NCBI GenBank assembly: GCA_036346225.1 | Contig: JARFIW010001177.1 | Coordinates: 1,768,501-1,832,500, forward strand | Direction of reading: 5' to 3' | DNA length: 64,000 nucleotides | Origin: Platerodrilus igneus | Lineage: Eukaryota > Arthropoda > Insecta > Coleoptera > Lycidae | The notes under the pieces: model-generated | Databases searched by the model: none | Seen by the model: only the letters and a program-made list of their open reading frames with translations | What the model was told of the DNA's origin: nothing | Program-made: the position numbers and the translations under genes | In this document: positions 31,199 through 42,922 of the stretch, piece after piece | Numbering within the stretch: position 1 is the stretch's first letter | Layout of the letters: every line of letters begins with the position of its first letter

Positions 31199-31202
31199 CG
31201 CG
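31199..31202. other. Target site duplication CGCG, right copy
   Basis: CGCG directly after the LTR end AACT; pairs with 21080-21083. Confidence 0.85.
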
Positions 31203-31677
31203 TAAAAGAGACTTTGCTGCATTAATCTATATTTAGTGAAAGGTTATTTTTACGGCAGAAATTAGAGAGTCTATCCAAATCATGTTGTAAAAAGTGACAA
31301 TTATTTATTGAATTTATAGGCAAGTAGACTTTCCGATCGTCTGCATACAGTAAAAATTTAGAATGCTTAAAACAGTCTGAAATATTATTGATAAATATAA
31401 TAAAGAGCAAGGGACCTATATGTGAACCTTGCGGAACACAGGAACTTGCTAAGAACCAATCTGACTGTTGGTTGTTTGCCACAACGCACTGTTGACGTGA
31501 TGTCAGATATGAATGAAGAAATTTTAGTAACATACCACCTATACCAATCCTCTCTAATTTAAGAACCAGAAGTTGGATGCAGACCTTGTAAAATGCTTTA
31601 GAGAAATCGGTATACACAGCATCCACTTGAGTTCTACTATCCATTTGATCAGTAACATCTTGCGTGAATGATATCAA
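31203..31677 (-). pseudogene. Jockey-like non-LTR reverse transcriptase, N-terminal part
   Basis: Minus-strand frame with AVYTDFSKAFYKVCIQLLVL, VVANNQQSDWFLASSCVPQG, GPLLFIIFINNISD and FLLYADDRKVYLP. These are the palm motifs of non-LTR RT, with the catalytic ADD present. It ends at LSLNID near 31222 and runs on with a stop to the CGCG junction. The RT continues at 21079 on the other side of the errantivirus, which gives a consistent single element. Only part of the RT remains upstream; the endonuclease is missing. Confidence 0.88.
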
Positions 31678-31684
31678 ATTAGTA

Positions 31685-32930
31685 TGGGATATATGACAAG
31701 CAGAGATCTGAAAAAAGAGGTGGATGTAGACCTAGATCAGATAGTGATAAATGCAGACTGTGCAAATTTTGGGTAAATCTGTAGGTTAGTTCAGAACAGG
31801 AAACAATGATGGTACGCGTCTAACCAGTTTCAGGACTGAAGACCCAATGAGGATGATATGATACTTGAATAGGATCCTGTTCGAGTTAACAAGAATTAAG
31901 TTAAATGCTTAGATTTTTTGTAGATTACAGAACTATATTTTTAACTGATATATTTGATGGAATCAAAGGTCAAAAAAACACTTATTGTCTGAATTAAGCT
32001 GTACTTCAGGTGTACTGTCAAAAAAAGTTCTACACTATAATGTGACAAACAAATATCAACGTATCACATTTTTAGTTATGCAAAAATTTTAGTATAACCT
32101 TATAACTTCAAAATTATTTTATAGAAATGCCTTTGAAATAATAAGAACATTTACGAACCATTCGACTATTAAATTTTGAACAAAATGTTAAGTGTGCCAA
32201 TTTAAGTGACCATAATAATTTCACAAAAATTTCGTGTATCAAATTTAAGTAAACATATATAGAATTTTTAAAAAATTATTTGTACATTGTAAATGATGGT
32301 TCTATGAAATAATATAGCTTTAAAATTGAGGATGACTCACCGTTGAATATCTGCTAGGCAACCAAATTCTTTAAACATCTAGGTACTAACAATGACAGGT
32401 GCCCGAGCCTGACCTCAATACTAACCAAACATATGTGGAAATTTCCACCCTCTCGCATAGCAACATTTAAAACTGTACTTCCAGTACAACCTACATCCAA
32501 AAGGGCTCATTACGTGTTTGCGTATCCATAGTGTTTTTACTTTACTTCAATATAAATTCATACTTTAGTACTTCAATATACTTTCATACTTTCGTACTTG
32601 CGCGTAGATATATTTCTTGACTATACTTAAGTCGATACTACAACTAAAAATGAAGCCATGGTATACGTTGACACCCCTTCACTTCTTTCTGGAACGGCAT
32701 GTTTTATCAAAAACCTGCTGGCCCACGTTAACACTTGCTATGCTGATTACATACCGATATCAAATGAAGCTTGACCACAAGGCTACGTTACTATCCAAGC
32801 ACGCGCAAAAAAGGAGATATTGTATCAAGATACATACAAATAGAAGAGATCTTAAACTTTACTTTGAATATTTAAGTATAGGTGGAGCTACATGTATAAA
32901 TTCTTCTATTAGAATTTAATATTTATTGAA
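31685..32930. other. Mixed sequence; possible RTE-type 3' end; otherwise no gene
   Basis: Plus strand 31690-31860 resembles the 3' end of an RTE-like element (basic codons followed by CAGGACTGAAGACC), a weak assignment. A 100-codon plus frame at 32617-32919 and an alternative frame there (with AMVYVDTPSLLSGTACFIKN) look partly protein-like, but I do not recognise either. The rest is AT-rich. Confidence 0.3.
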
Positions 32931-32944
32931 TAGATATATGAAAC

Positions 32945-33770
32945 AAAAGCGTATGTTTAAGAAGCAAATAATCGTATTCGTTACAAGATTTTCAAACTTA
33001 AGTGCGGCCTTCATAATTACAATGTTGTGGTCAGTGTCTATATCTGTTTCCGAGTAGCTTCTACAGTCTTTTACTTGATTTCTAAACCGTTGTCTAACAA
33101 TAATGTAAACTATTTGATACCTTCCTATATCTCATGCCAGCTTTCACGTGTATCGTCTTCTAGCATGATGTTGAAATAACTTATTTGTGATGGTTATTGT
33201 GATGGTTAAATTGTTATTGTCGCAAAATTCTACTAGCCTATTTTTCTCTGTCATTTCTTGTGCCTTACCCTTGCCTACCACTGCATTAAAATCCCCCGTA
33301 ATTATTAATTTTTCATGTTCATTTACGTATCTTAGTATGTCTTCGATATCTTTGTAGACCGCCTGTACCTGCTCCTCACTGCAGCTAGAGGTGGGCATGT
33401 ATACTTGTATTATTACTGTATTTACTAGTTTAGATTCAAATCTAACCATGGGTACTGTTTCGTTCTTTTGTAAGTAGTTGTCTACACGTCATCCTATCTT
33501 TTTTCGCATAACTATCTTCACACCCGAATTTCCTTTCTTTGATCCTGTATGAATAAACCATGAAGTTTCCACTCTAAAAATCCCCCGCTTTTGGCCAGCG
33601 GATTTCGCTAATTCCTACTATGTCTAGTGCTAATCTATCTATTTCAAGTTTCAGGTTCTCTAGCTTACCTACTTGTTTCATACTTCTGATATTCCACGCT
33701 CCGACTCGCAGAATGTTCATGGATCTTTTTTTATTCTTTCGGATCACATCCCCCGAAGTAGTCCCTCCCG
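32945..33770 (-). pseudogene. RTE-like non-LTR endonuclease domain
   Basis: Apurinic-type endonuclease that nicks the target. On the minus strand: LRVGAWNIRSMKQVGKLENL, IDRLALDIVGISEIRW, VNTVIIQVYMPTSS and LIITGDFNAVVG (catalytic D and N). Then HHARRRYT, and after a shift VRQRFRNQVKDCRSYSETDI and DIDTDHNIVIM (the D-H pair near the end of the domain). It ends near 32945 without reverse transcriptase, so the element is truncated. A stop and at least two frameshifts are present. The RRRYT and RNQ blocks are typical of RTE/BovB-like elements. Confidence 0.82.
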
Positions 33771-34125
33771 TAGAACCGAATGGGGACTAGTTTAGCTAAG
33801 AAATTTTTTACCCCAAAGGATGCCATCATGTTTACTAACAATTTCTGTACGCAGTGTACTTGGGAGGTAATGTTGTGGTTTCCCGTTGCCTTCCACATCG
33901 GAGTAGTGTGTCTTAGAATGCTATACCGATCCCTATGGTCTCTACCACTCTAAGCTGCTGCCCTCTTTCGGGGACCTGTCAGTCTGGTTCCTCACTTAAG
34001 ACCCCACTAATTTGGTTAAACCTATAGTTCGGCTGTTTAGCTCATTAAAACGCGCAAGCCATTCTACCTGATCTAGTAGTTTTAGAACGTCGTCAAGGTG
34101 CAGGTCCGTTCAGAATGGTCTTTTA
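33771..34125 (-). other. 5' region of the RTE-like element
   Basis: GC-richer than its surroundings. On the minus strand it contains GGAAGGCAACGGGAAACCAC, a sequence common upstream of RTE-type open frames. It leads without a gap into the endonuclease. Confidence 0.55.
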
Positions 34126-36407
34126 CCACAATAAACATTTTTTTTTATTTATTATACCGATGAATTGCTACATGGCTATTAGTTAAATACTTCTAACGCA
34201 ATTGAAAAAAAGTGGGCTCGATTTTTAGTTACAAATTGCTTATACATAATTTTACGTATATTTTTAGCATCAGTTGCAGTTATTCAAATGCTGGAAAATT
34301 GTCAAATCAAGTGGAATCTTGTATTTTTTGTCAAAGTATAGGGTTAAAAGATCGGTTGCTTAAATAGTGAATTCAAAAATGTATTGTAAACCTATATATT
34401 GTGTGTTGTAGGCAATCTAACGTATATGAATGATGTCTTGTTAGGGTTAAGTTATTCCTGAAGTGGCTAACCTATTCGAAATTAACATTTGGTAACTATA
34501 TGGTAGGGTAACAAACCACAACTTCTAGTGTTTAGAAAGTCAAAGCTGGTTCTAAGTTACAAAAATTCTGTCACTTTAAGCAATCGCTAAGACCTGATTA
34601 ATTTTTTAAGATATAAACCAATTTCTTAAAAAAAACTTATTTTCAAAAAATCAATTTTAATTTTAGCAGAAAAATGGCGATTTGATTAAAGAGTAAAGGT
34701 TTAATTTGCTTTTCGTTAAAGAAAAATTCAAATTCATTGTAAATCTTCAATCGATCGCCAGTCTATTTTCGAATCTAACTTACATCGAATATCTATGAAA
34801 TTTTGAATTCAAATTTTGTCGTGTATATGGTTTGTAAACCTTGTTTTAAGTCTGCAGTAGATATCGAATTTGTTTAATCTTTTGGTGTTTGATAAAAAGA
34901 AAAAAATACAAGTAGATACCGTATAAGTTTTATGATTATGGTTAATAATAAGTCCAACTGTTAATTGTTGATGCGTATACTCATAGTAGTGGCTAAGTTA
35001 CCATTTATAATTGCAACTAGGTATTCTAGTTCATTAAAGATTTTATGGAAGTCTTTTTATTTTAGATAATGAGTAACCCTTGGATGCATTTTCACAACTT
35101 ACATGATTATGCCGACGACTGCTCACTATTGATAAGGAGGTTATTTTTAGATATCGTTATTAGACTATCGTGGCCACGCTTTCTTTGGTAGATTTGTCGT
35201 ATATCAGATTTAAATAGAGGACCAAGAGGCAGGTACTCCTGATAATTATTCAGAGTGGGAATATAATCGCCTTAAGGTTATACTAAAAACTTTATTTGAC
35301 ATTCCCACATTGTTTAACGAAAATAATTCTAGAGTTCCGAAATTAGCGTCTCAAATTCAAATGGTAGCCTGAAGGATCCGGGTATATCAAGATAATTACA
35401 TCGTTCAGAATAAAACCTTTACCTTGATCAGGTCTTATTTAAACAACTTAATTAATTTACGATATAATACAAATTTCATTATCAAAATGTTTATTTGCGT
35501 GGGGTTATAATTATAGTATACGCATTTAATGAATTATACGTTTTTCAATTCACACGATTTTTATAAATTCACACCAATGTATTGCTCACTTTTTAACAAA
35601 TACCTACGTGTCCAAAATAAATAATATTACCACATATTGTCATTTTAATATTGCTGAAAAAATCCTGTATCTTCTATTATGTACTGATATTAACAATATG
35701 TTAAGCATATAAAATGTACTACATCTATCCAATGCTTTTGAAGGTGCCAATATTTGCTTAAATAAAATACAGTTAACGTTAACTGTTTGATAATTATACA
35801 GCGCTAATGATACTAGATGTGTTAAAATTTTGACAAGTACGTCTATGGAAAGGGTGGAAAACCTGTGTTTCACAGAATGCTGTTATCTGTAGATTGCGAA
35901 ATGTACTAACACCATTTCTATAAAAATTACACTTTGGCAAGTATACCGGGTAGAATATGAAATCTATAAGCAACACATCGTACGTCTAAATTGTAGAAAT
36001 AATGCATAAAAGTATATTTTATTTAAAGGGCTTAAAAATATTATTTTGTGCAATAATTGCGTAACATTGCTTCCTCTAGGTTTACTTAGAAATTATTGGT
36101 ACAAATATTGTAAAAGAATTTTTCAGTGTATTTGTAATGAGAAAAAAAAAGTTTGCAATAGGGTTATTTAAAATATATGTGCAGATATTGTGAAGTATTG
36201 CTTACTCTGAAATGACGTGTCAAAGGAGCGAGTTAATAAAAATGTTCCGGGGTTTGTGATCTAAACAAATTGGCGTAATTAGGTTAATAATGTCTATCTT
36301 TCTTCTACGCACATATAGTCCATATAGAAAAAATTACATTGAAAATCCCATCTGCCGATGGTCTCTGCCTTATACATATGAAATCTCACCTACCTTTTTT
36401 TATTTTA
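34126..36407. other. About 2.3 kb without a supported gene
   Basis: AT-rich; the minus-strand frames 35640-35873 and 35794-35976 overlap and show no family pattern. No repeat or RNA gene recognised. Confidence 0.35.
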
Positions 36408-36411
36408 GGCG

Positions 36412-36795
36412 AGATAGGTTTTGAGCCTTTGGGAGCTTCGTTTTAGATTTTATTTCCAATTTACACTCCTATCAAGTGTATTTTAATTTATAAAGAAATT
36501 ACAAGTGATTTTGACAATTGGCTACGTTTTGTTCATTAACGTTTACAAATAAAAGTAATCAACATTACTTTCACTAGTTAATTAATTAAAACTAAATTGA
36601 GTAGCTTGAACAACCAACAACGTTAAAGTTGTGAAGCTCGAGACTGACTGGCCATCTTGGGCTTCTGAGGCTACTTATACTATTCCTGCTCTTACATCAC
36701 TTTGTGGGAAATGTAGCTCTCATGTCTGTTATTTCTTGATACAGTACAAAGTATTACATTTTAATAATCTTAATTGTAACAATTGCTGTCTTTTG
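36412..36795 (-). repeat. 3' LTR of errantivirus copy 2, truncated
   Basis: Aligns with 40495-40870 (for example ACACTCCTAT, AAGCTCGAGACTGACTGG and TTAATAATCTTAATT). The match stops at about 36795, where the RNase H frame begins, marking a deletion junction. Confidence 0.88.
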
Positions 36796-36799
36796 TTCC

Positions 36800-38620
36800 T
36801 TGGCTCAATACTGCGCTTAATGCAACATTAGATGCGTCGGTTGTTAATATAAATGGTGTTGAATAATCGGGGTATTCTAATATGGGGTGATTTGTAAGGA
36901 TGCATTAAATTTTTTCTACCGCTTAGATAAATTCTGGGGCGTGTTTGATATTACTACTTTTCTTTAAGCAATTTGTCAATAGTTTGGTTTATTTGTGCGT
37001 AACCTTTGATGAATTTTTGGTAATGACCACTGAGTCCTAAAAATCCTTTAATTTTTTTGTTAGTTTTTGGTAAGGAGTAATTAAATACTGGGTCCGTTTT
37101 GTCTGGGTTTGGCATAACACCTTGTAGGATTATTATGTGTCCTAAAAATGATACTTCCTTTTGTAAAAATTCACTTTTATCTAACTGAATCTTAAAATGA
37201 GCTTTTCTTAATCGTCTTGTATCGTCCAGGTACACAAGACATTTTTCGTTGTGTATCCCTCTTAAAATGTTATCCATAACTCTTTCAAAAGTGGCGAGTG
37301 CGTTCTTTAATCCAAACGGCATGCGTTTGTATTTATAGTGACCTCTAGGTGTACTGAATGCTGTTTTAGTTGTGTCTTTCTTGTCCATCTCCACTTGGTG
37401 GCATCCTGAGACAAGGTCTAATGTCGAAAAATATTGACACTCTCCTAATTTGTATGAGGTTTCTGTAATATTGGGTAGCGGATATTTATCGTTTACAGTT
37501 TTGTCGTTTAGTTTTCTGTGGTCGATAATCATTCTATACTTGCGTTTGCCTGAGGCATCTAATTTCTTCGGTACTATTAATACGGGGCTGCTCCATGGTG
37601 AATTTGAGTGTTGGATTATATCTTGCTTCAATATATCTGCTATCTGTCTATCTGCTTCTTCTTGACGTGCTTGAGGTAGTCTGTATGCTTTGGTGAAAAT
37701 TGGTTTGCTACCTGTTATTTGAATATTATGCTTCGCTGTGTTGGTGAAAGTTAAAGATATTCCTTTGCAATGGAATATATCTTGGTATTCGAAACAAAAA
37801 TCCTTGATTATTCTCTCCTCGTCGTTATTAATGTCGTTATTAAAGCGAATGTTAATTAAATTTTCTTTTAACATCCTGTCGTGTTCTGTAGGGTTGGAAT
37901 TGTTTTCTGAGTCTTCGTCGATTTCCATTTTGCTAAAGTTTACTTCTTCTATGTCTATTGGATTTGTCAATGATAGTTCTATGTGGTAGTCGTTTATGTT
38001 TAAAACTGTTGTAGTGGCGTAATTGTCTTTTATTTGTACTAATGCTATGGGTGTTTCTACTCCGGGTTGAAATGACATGTGATTTATAATTCCTACGTCG
38101 TTTTTTGAATTTACTAAAACCTTTTTTTGTTTTTCTGTCCTAGACTCGATAGTGTATTTTTGGTCAGTTTGAATATTATTGTTTTGGAATTTAATGGGAA
38201 TTTGTCCGTGTTTCGTTCTTAATAATCGGTTTTTTATAACAATGTTCGTTCCTAATTTTCTTAGAAGATCCATGCCAATTAATCCGCCGTATTTGTCATT
38301 AAATTCAAAGATGCAAAATGTATGTTTTATTTTTACGTTAAAAGTATTGAGTAAAGGTATGTTCGCTATAAATTGGTGTAATGTCGTTTTGTGGGCTGTC
38401 TTGATTTTGAAGGGTTTTCTTTCTACAGAATCTAAATAATGTTCTTGTACGGCTCTGGGGCTAATTAAGGTTCTTAAAGATCCGGTATCGATTATTAATT
38501 TAAGTTCTGCGTAAGATATTTCTATGTAGGATAAAATGTGTCAATTGATGTTGTTTAAATTAATTACGATTGGTCGTATTTGAATCGGTCTAACTGAAAA
38601 TTTAAGCACGTGTTTTTTCG
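36800..38620 (-). pseudogene. pol: Errantivirus copy 2 pol (protease, RT, start of RNase H)
   Basis: Open for more than 520 codons (about 38540-36954). Protease: ELKLIIDTGSLRTLISPRAV and YGGLIGMDLLRKLG. RT: NSPWSSPVLIVPKK, YRMIIDHRKLNDKT, FSTLDLVSGCHQVEM (a C where GYHQ is usual) and LVYLDD. Straight after YLDD, about 20 codons present in copy 1 ([12 protein letters not shown] and onward) are missing without a frameshift. The frame goes on with KIQLDKSEFLQKEVSFLGHI to a stop at 36954-36956. RNase H begins near 36860 in another frame (DASNVAL) and is cut off at the LTR junction. One stop precedes the protease at about 38544. Better preserved than copy 1, but RT is damaged by the small deletion. 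Confidence 0.9.
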
Positions 38621-38631
38621 TCGTCCTCTTG

Positions 38632-39744
38632 TTAATTTTCGTATGGGTCGTTATTTACATAGTTTTTTGAATAATTTGTTTCATCATCTCTACTGGAGTT
38701 TGCATAATTATCCGTGTCGTAATTTTTAAAATCTTCCACTTCTTGGTGGCACAGTTCCTCGGCAGTGAAGTTTGGTTTTTGGGTGTAATCGGGTCTAATT
38801 TGAGATATTTTATAATTCTGTCTGGTGATACCAGATGAAGTGTCCATAGGAGTTGGTTTGTAGTAATTGTTAGGATTGTTGTTGTTATTTGTCATAGGTG
38901 TGTTTCTGTAGGGACTTGCGCCGAATGTTTGCCTTGATTGATTTACATGTTTATTAAACCTTGGTGTAAATACGGGTTTTGTGAAATTTGAATTTGGTCT
39001 TGGAAATTGTCTAAACTGATTGTGGAAATTTGTGTTATTGAAGTTTGAATTGTTAATTCGAGGTTTATTCGTTGGTGCATTAAATGGTGTAAATTTCGGT
39101 TGTGTGTATTTGTCTCGCGGCTTGTATTGTTTTATCGGTGACTAATTTTTATTCGCGTTAGGGTTATATAGTGTGTTTCTGTAATACATAACGTTTTCTT
39201 CGTCTACGATCATGTTCATTGCTTCTTTTAAATTTTGGAGATGTTGGAATCTTATTTTGTCTGATAGAAGTTCGGGTAACGCATTTATGTATGTGACTAA
39301 AGCTATTTTGTCGTACATCTTCCCCTTTAGTAAACGTATGTTTTGGTAGAGTTCTTCAATTTTTAACTTGCTCAAAATTAAACTTTGTACGTCCTGACAT
39401 TTCATACCGAATTGGTAGGGTGATTGGTTAGTTTCCATCCATAAATTTATTAAATTGCGGACAAGACATTTGATATTTTTTTGGTCACCAAAATATGCTA
39501 TCAGTATAGGTTTGTAGTCCTCCCACTGTTGGAGGTCATCGCGGCTCGTAATCAGTGTTAATGCTCTGACGGTTAGTTTGCTGAATATCAAGCGTAAAAG
39601 TAAAAAGTTCCGTTGGATATACCCGGGTTTATAAAAAGATTTTAAAAATATCTCGCAAGCAGTGATAAAGAAAGCTAACAGTGCTTGGTTTTCGTCATTT
39701 AGAGGAATTGAACCAAGGTAGAGTTTCATATTGTCTCCGTTCAT
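38632..39744 (-). pseudogene. gag: Errantivirus copy 2 gag, one in-frame stop
   Basis: ATG at 39744; one frame to the stop near 38632 with a single TAG at 39139-39141, where copy 1 encodes Tyr. The N-terminal part is better preserved than in copy 1 (MNGDNMKLYLGSIPLNDENQ, then LLAFFITACEIFLKSFYKPG, which copy 1 lacks in part). It shares YFGDQKNIKCLVRNLINLWM and NQSPYQFGMKCQDV. The C-terminal part is Asn-rich (MTNNNNNPNNYYKPTPMDTS) and ends acidic. About 370 codons, typical for the family. Confidence 0.88.
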
Positions 39745-40483
39745 TGTTTCTATTAATAGTTGCTTTTTAGTCTAGTTTGCATTAAGTTATTTAAAGAATC
39801 GCTTATCTTTTCGTATATTGTGTGTAATTATAATATAACCTTGGCTATAATTACAATGGTTATAGACTTCCGTTGAATAATTATTTCATTAAGTGTGCAT
39901 TGATAAAGTACATAAAACGCTTTTATAATTATACACTTTTGCTAATTTGTTTGCACAGAAAATGTTTAATTATAGACCTTTATAAAATGTAGTGAGGATC
40001 GAGTTTTGAATAAATCGTTTCAGTAATATTCACTGTAATAAAATGGTACAAACAATTGTGTTCTAACTATACATTAAATCTCAGAATTTGTTCAATAAAT
40101 CTTTTTAATAATAAATCGTAATAAGTTGTAATAAATTGTGCATATAAATGCGTCTGTGTAAAATTTCTTTGTTAAAGTAAGTTTCCTGAGTAAATTCTTT
40201 CAAGGATAGTAAAAATATTAAAATTGCAATAATAGAAATTGTACATAAAATTTTTTTGCTTTTTACTAGCTAATATTGATATTCAGTTGATAAAGGTTAG
40301 GAAAATGAACTTTTGTGCTTACAAGAGTTTATTTGCCAGTTCCATTATAGTCTTTCCTCTTTGTTATTAGACTTGGTCTATTTTTGTACTTCGTCCAATT
40401 GGTTTCTGTTCCAGATGAAAAATAAAAATTTAAGACCAGCAGTTCCTCGATTTTTGGTTTTGCTAGTGCCCTTCTAAAATTCT

Positions 40484-40494
40484 CCCGCTGCGTC
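40484..40494 (-). other. Primer binding site of errantivirus copy 2
   Basis: Minus strand GACGCAGCGGG directly follows the LTR end; similar to, but weaker than, the GGCGCAGTCG site of copy 1. Confidence 0.5.
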
Positions 40495-41076
40495 AGATAG
40501 GCTTTTGGACTTTGGGAGCTTCTTTTTAAAAAGTATTTATTTCCAAATTTACACTCCTATTAAGTGTATTTTTATTTTATACAGAAATTACAAGTGATTT
40601 TGACAATTGGTTACGTTATGTTCATTAACGTTTACAATTAAGAATAATCAAAATTACTTTCACTAATTAATTAATTAAAACTAAAGTGAGTAGCTTGAAC
40701 AACCAACAATGTTAAAGTTATGAAGCTCGAGACTGACTGGCGATCTTGGGCTCCTGAGGGAATATATGCTATCTCTGCTCTTACATCACTTTGTGAAAAA
40801 TGTAGGTCTCGTGTCTGCTATTTCTTGATACAACACAAAATATTACATTTTAATAATCTTAATTCTAACAATTACTGTCTTATTATCTACTGTGACCTGC
40901 ACCTGCAGTGTCATATTACGTCTGTAATAGAATGTAACTGTTTCCGTTCTCAGGTCTGGTTTGTGAACTTTCATTAACCTTTTATTATGTCCTTCAATTA
41001 CACAATGTAACAATAATTATTAAGTTTTAATAATTTTGTTTAACTATACATATATTGATTTGAAGGATATGTAACT
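40495..41076 (-). repeat. 5' LTR of errantivirus copy 2 (582 bp)
   Basis: On the minus strand it starts AGTTACATATCC and ends CCTATCT, next to the primer site. Length agrees with the 577-bp LTR of copy 1. CCTTCAATTACAC near 40995 corresponds to the inverted TGTAATTGAAGGAC block of the copy 1 LTR. Confidence 0.87.
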
Positions 41077-41080
41077 GGCG

Positions 41081-42922
41081 TAGCGCCATATTTGTACTAC
41101 TATCAATACAGCGGTATTTACTAAAGTATCATGTGTGGCGATTGCATTTATGCATTAAGATATCTTAAAAATCAGTTTAAAGAAAATAAAAAGTTTATGT
41201 AGAGTGGGGAGCTGTTATTACCACACGGGTGTCAAAATTCTCCGGGGCGCCATTGCGTAAAATTATAATTATTTCTAATTATTATATACCCGATTAATAG
41301 GGCGTTCATCGAAGTTTATCAACTGCAGTAGTAAATATAATTTCGTTGGACGTTTTCTTACATTATTTAATAACACGCCTTAAATGCATGGCTAGAGTAA
41401 AAGAGATTAATACTGGCGCTTATGGTAAGGAAGTAGTTTCATATTGTTAATTTCGGGGACTTTTTTGCGTTCTATTATGTTTAATTGTCACTTTCTCTTT
41501 CCTACAACTTAAATAGATTTACATTTAGAATTATTGTTACGAAATCAAATAATTGTATGCAATATTGAAGTAAATTTTGTTGCAATAAACTGCTTGCTTT
41601 CCTTTTAAAAAATAAGTGCTTACGTTAATGGTCAAACTATTACTTACTTCTTGTAATGAGAAACTTAAACTGTTTCCAAGAAATTAGAAAAAACAAACTA
41701 AAGATCTTTTAATATAAGTAGTTACTAAAGGATTACAGACCTAACATATTCCGGGAATTCTGCACCTAATTCTTCGATTTAATTAATTGCTTTTTAGTAT
41801 ATCTTAGCACAATAGATAAACTAATTAGATTCGTAAAATATGCAAACCAATATTTATAAAACTTTGTAACATTACGTGAGTTTGTTTAAAAGGTATTGCT
41901 ATTGTATAGAGAGAATACGCGCGTGCGTAGTCGGCTTTCATGTGTATAAAAGTTGTTTATACTATCGCATGGACTATACTAAAAACTAAGTTTGACTTAG
42001 TATTTAGACCAATGGCCCCCTCAGTGGACGTAAGTATAAATAAATTAAGGAGAAGTAATATTTCACATAAATTAGTTTTATGGAATTTTTTTTCTGATTT
42101 GATAACTATATATTTTTAAGTGTTCGTTAGGTATAACGGTAAATTTAAGAAGGCCCCTTTGAGTTAAATTGTTTGGACGTTGACGTTTCTGAAGCAATAT
42201 TTTTATCTTGCCTATAAATTGCTTGCCATAATAGCAAGAATGCTTACTTAATTAAAATTGAATTCCCGTTTTAATAAAAATGTAGTAGCAGTTCTGTGCG
42301 AATAATATTGTACATTCTTATTTGTAGTAATACAATTATTACAAAAAATTTAATAAAGTGCGTGTTTTCAAATAACCGTAACGAAATGAGAGATTTTTCT
42401 TTATTAAACTTTGTAGGACCTGTGTAAAAATTGTTACGCTCTAAGAGCATAAAGATATTGTAAATTCCTTGTCAGATTCTTTTTGTAAAACGATTCATGT
42501 GTGAACCACTTTGAACGTATTAACTGTTTATTAAGTACAGTTTCTTAATATTATAGGTAGCTTTGTCTCTTGCTTGTTATGAATGTCACTTTGTTAAAGG
42601 AAGACTTTATAGATCTAAGTAATACCAAGTTCATTTCTTTTTAAGCTGCTCCTCAAATTTTACTCTCCATTGCGACTTTCAAATTATTAAAATACGATAA
42701 AACGTGCGAAACTCATTTAATATGTACCTTGAGGAAAGTCACAATAAAATTAACCTCTGGAGTTAAGAGTTTAAACCTCAAAGTATTTTATAAATTTTAA
42801 CCAATGTTGCTCTTAGTCAATACTTGCTAATTTAGTGTACAGCTAAAATTCAGATTTTAATAGTTTCAGTTTCCTAACAGACCTAAAAAAGATATTGCTT
42901 GCCTGAACGTGTTTACTGAACT
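41081..42922. other. About 1.8 kb without a supported gene
   Basis: AT-rich intergenic sequence; no long frame, no repeat recognised. ATTCTCCGGGGCGCC at about 41237 is similar to the reverse complement of a stretch near 50793, perhaps an old dispersed repeat. Confidence 0.35.

Larger units (their letters stand above)
36412..41076 (-). mobile_element. Errantivirus-like element copy 2, internally deleted
   Basis: Flanked by GGCG on both sides (36408-36411 and 41077-41080), a 4-bp target duplication. The minus strand order is 5' LTR 40495-41076, primer site, leader, gag 39744-38632, pol to about 36800, then directly an LTR piece 36412-36795. The C-terminal part of RNase H, integrase, env, polypurine tract and the first third of the 3' LTR are missing. 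Gag and pol are homologous to copy 1 throughout, so both belong to one family. Confidence 0.9.

Noticed and set aside
32617..32919. A host coding exon
   Set aside because: No recognised family, no convincing splice sites, and stops in the alternative frame; kept only as a low-interest finding.
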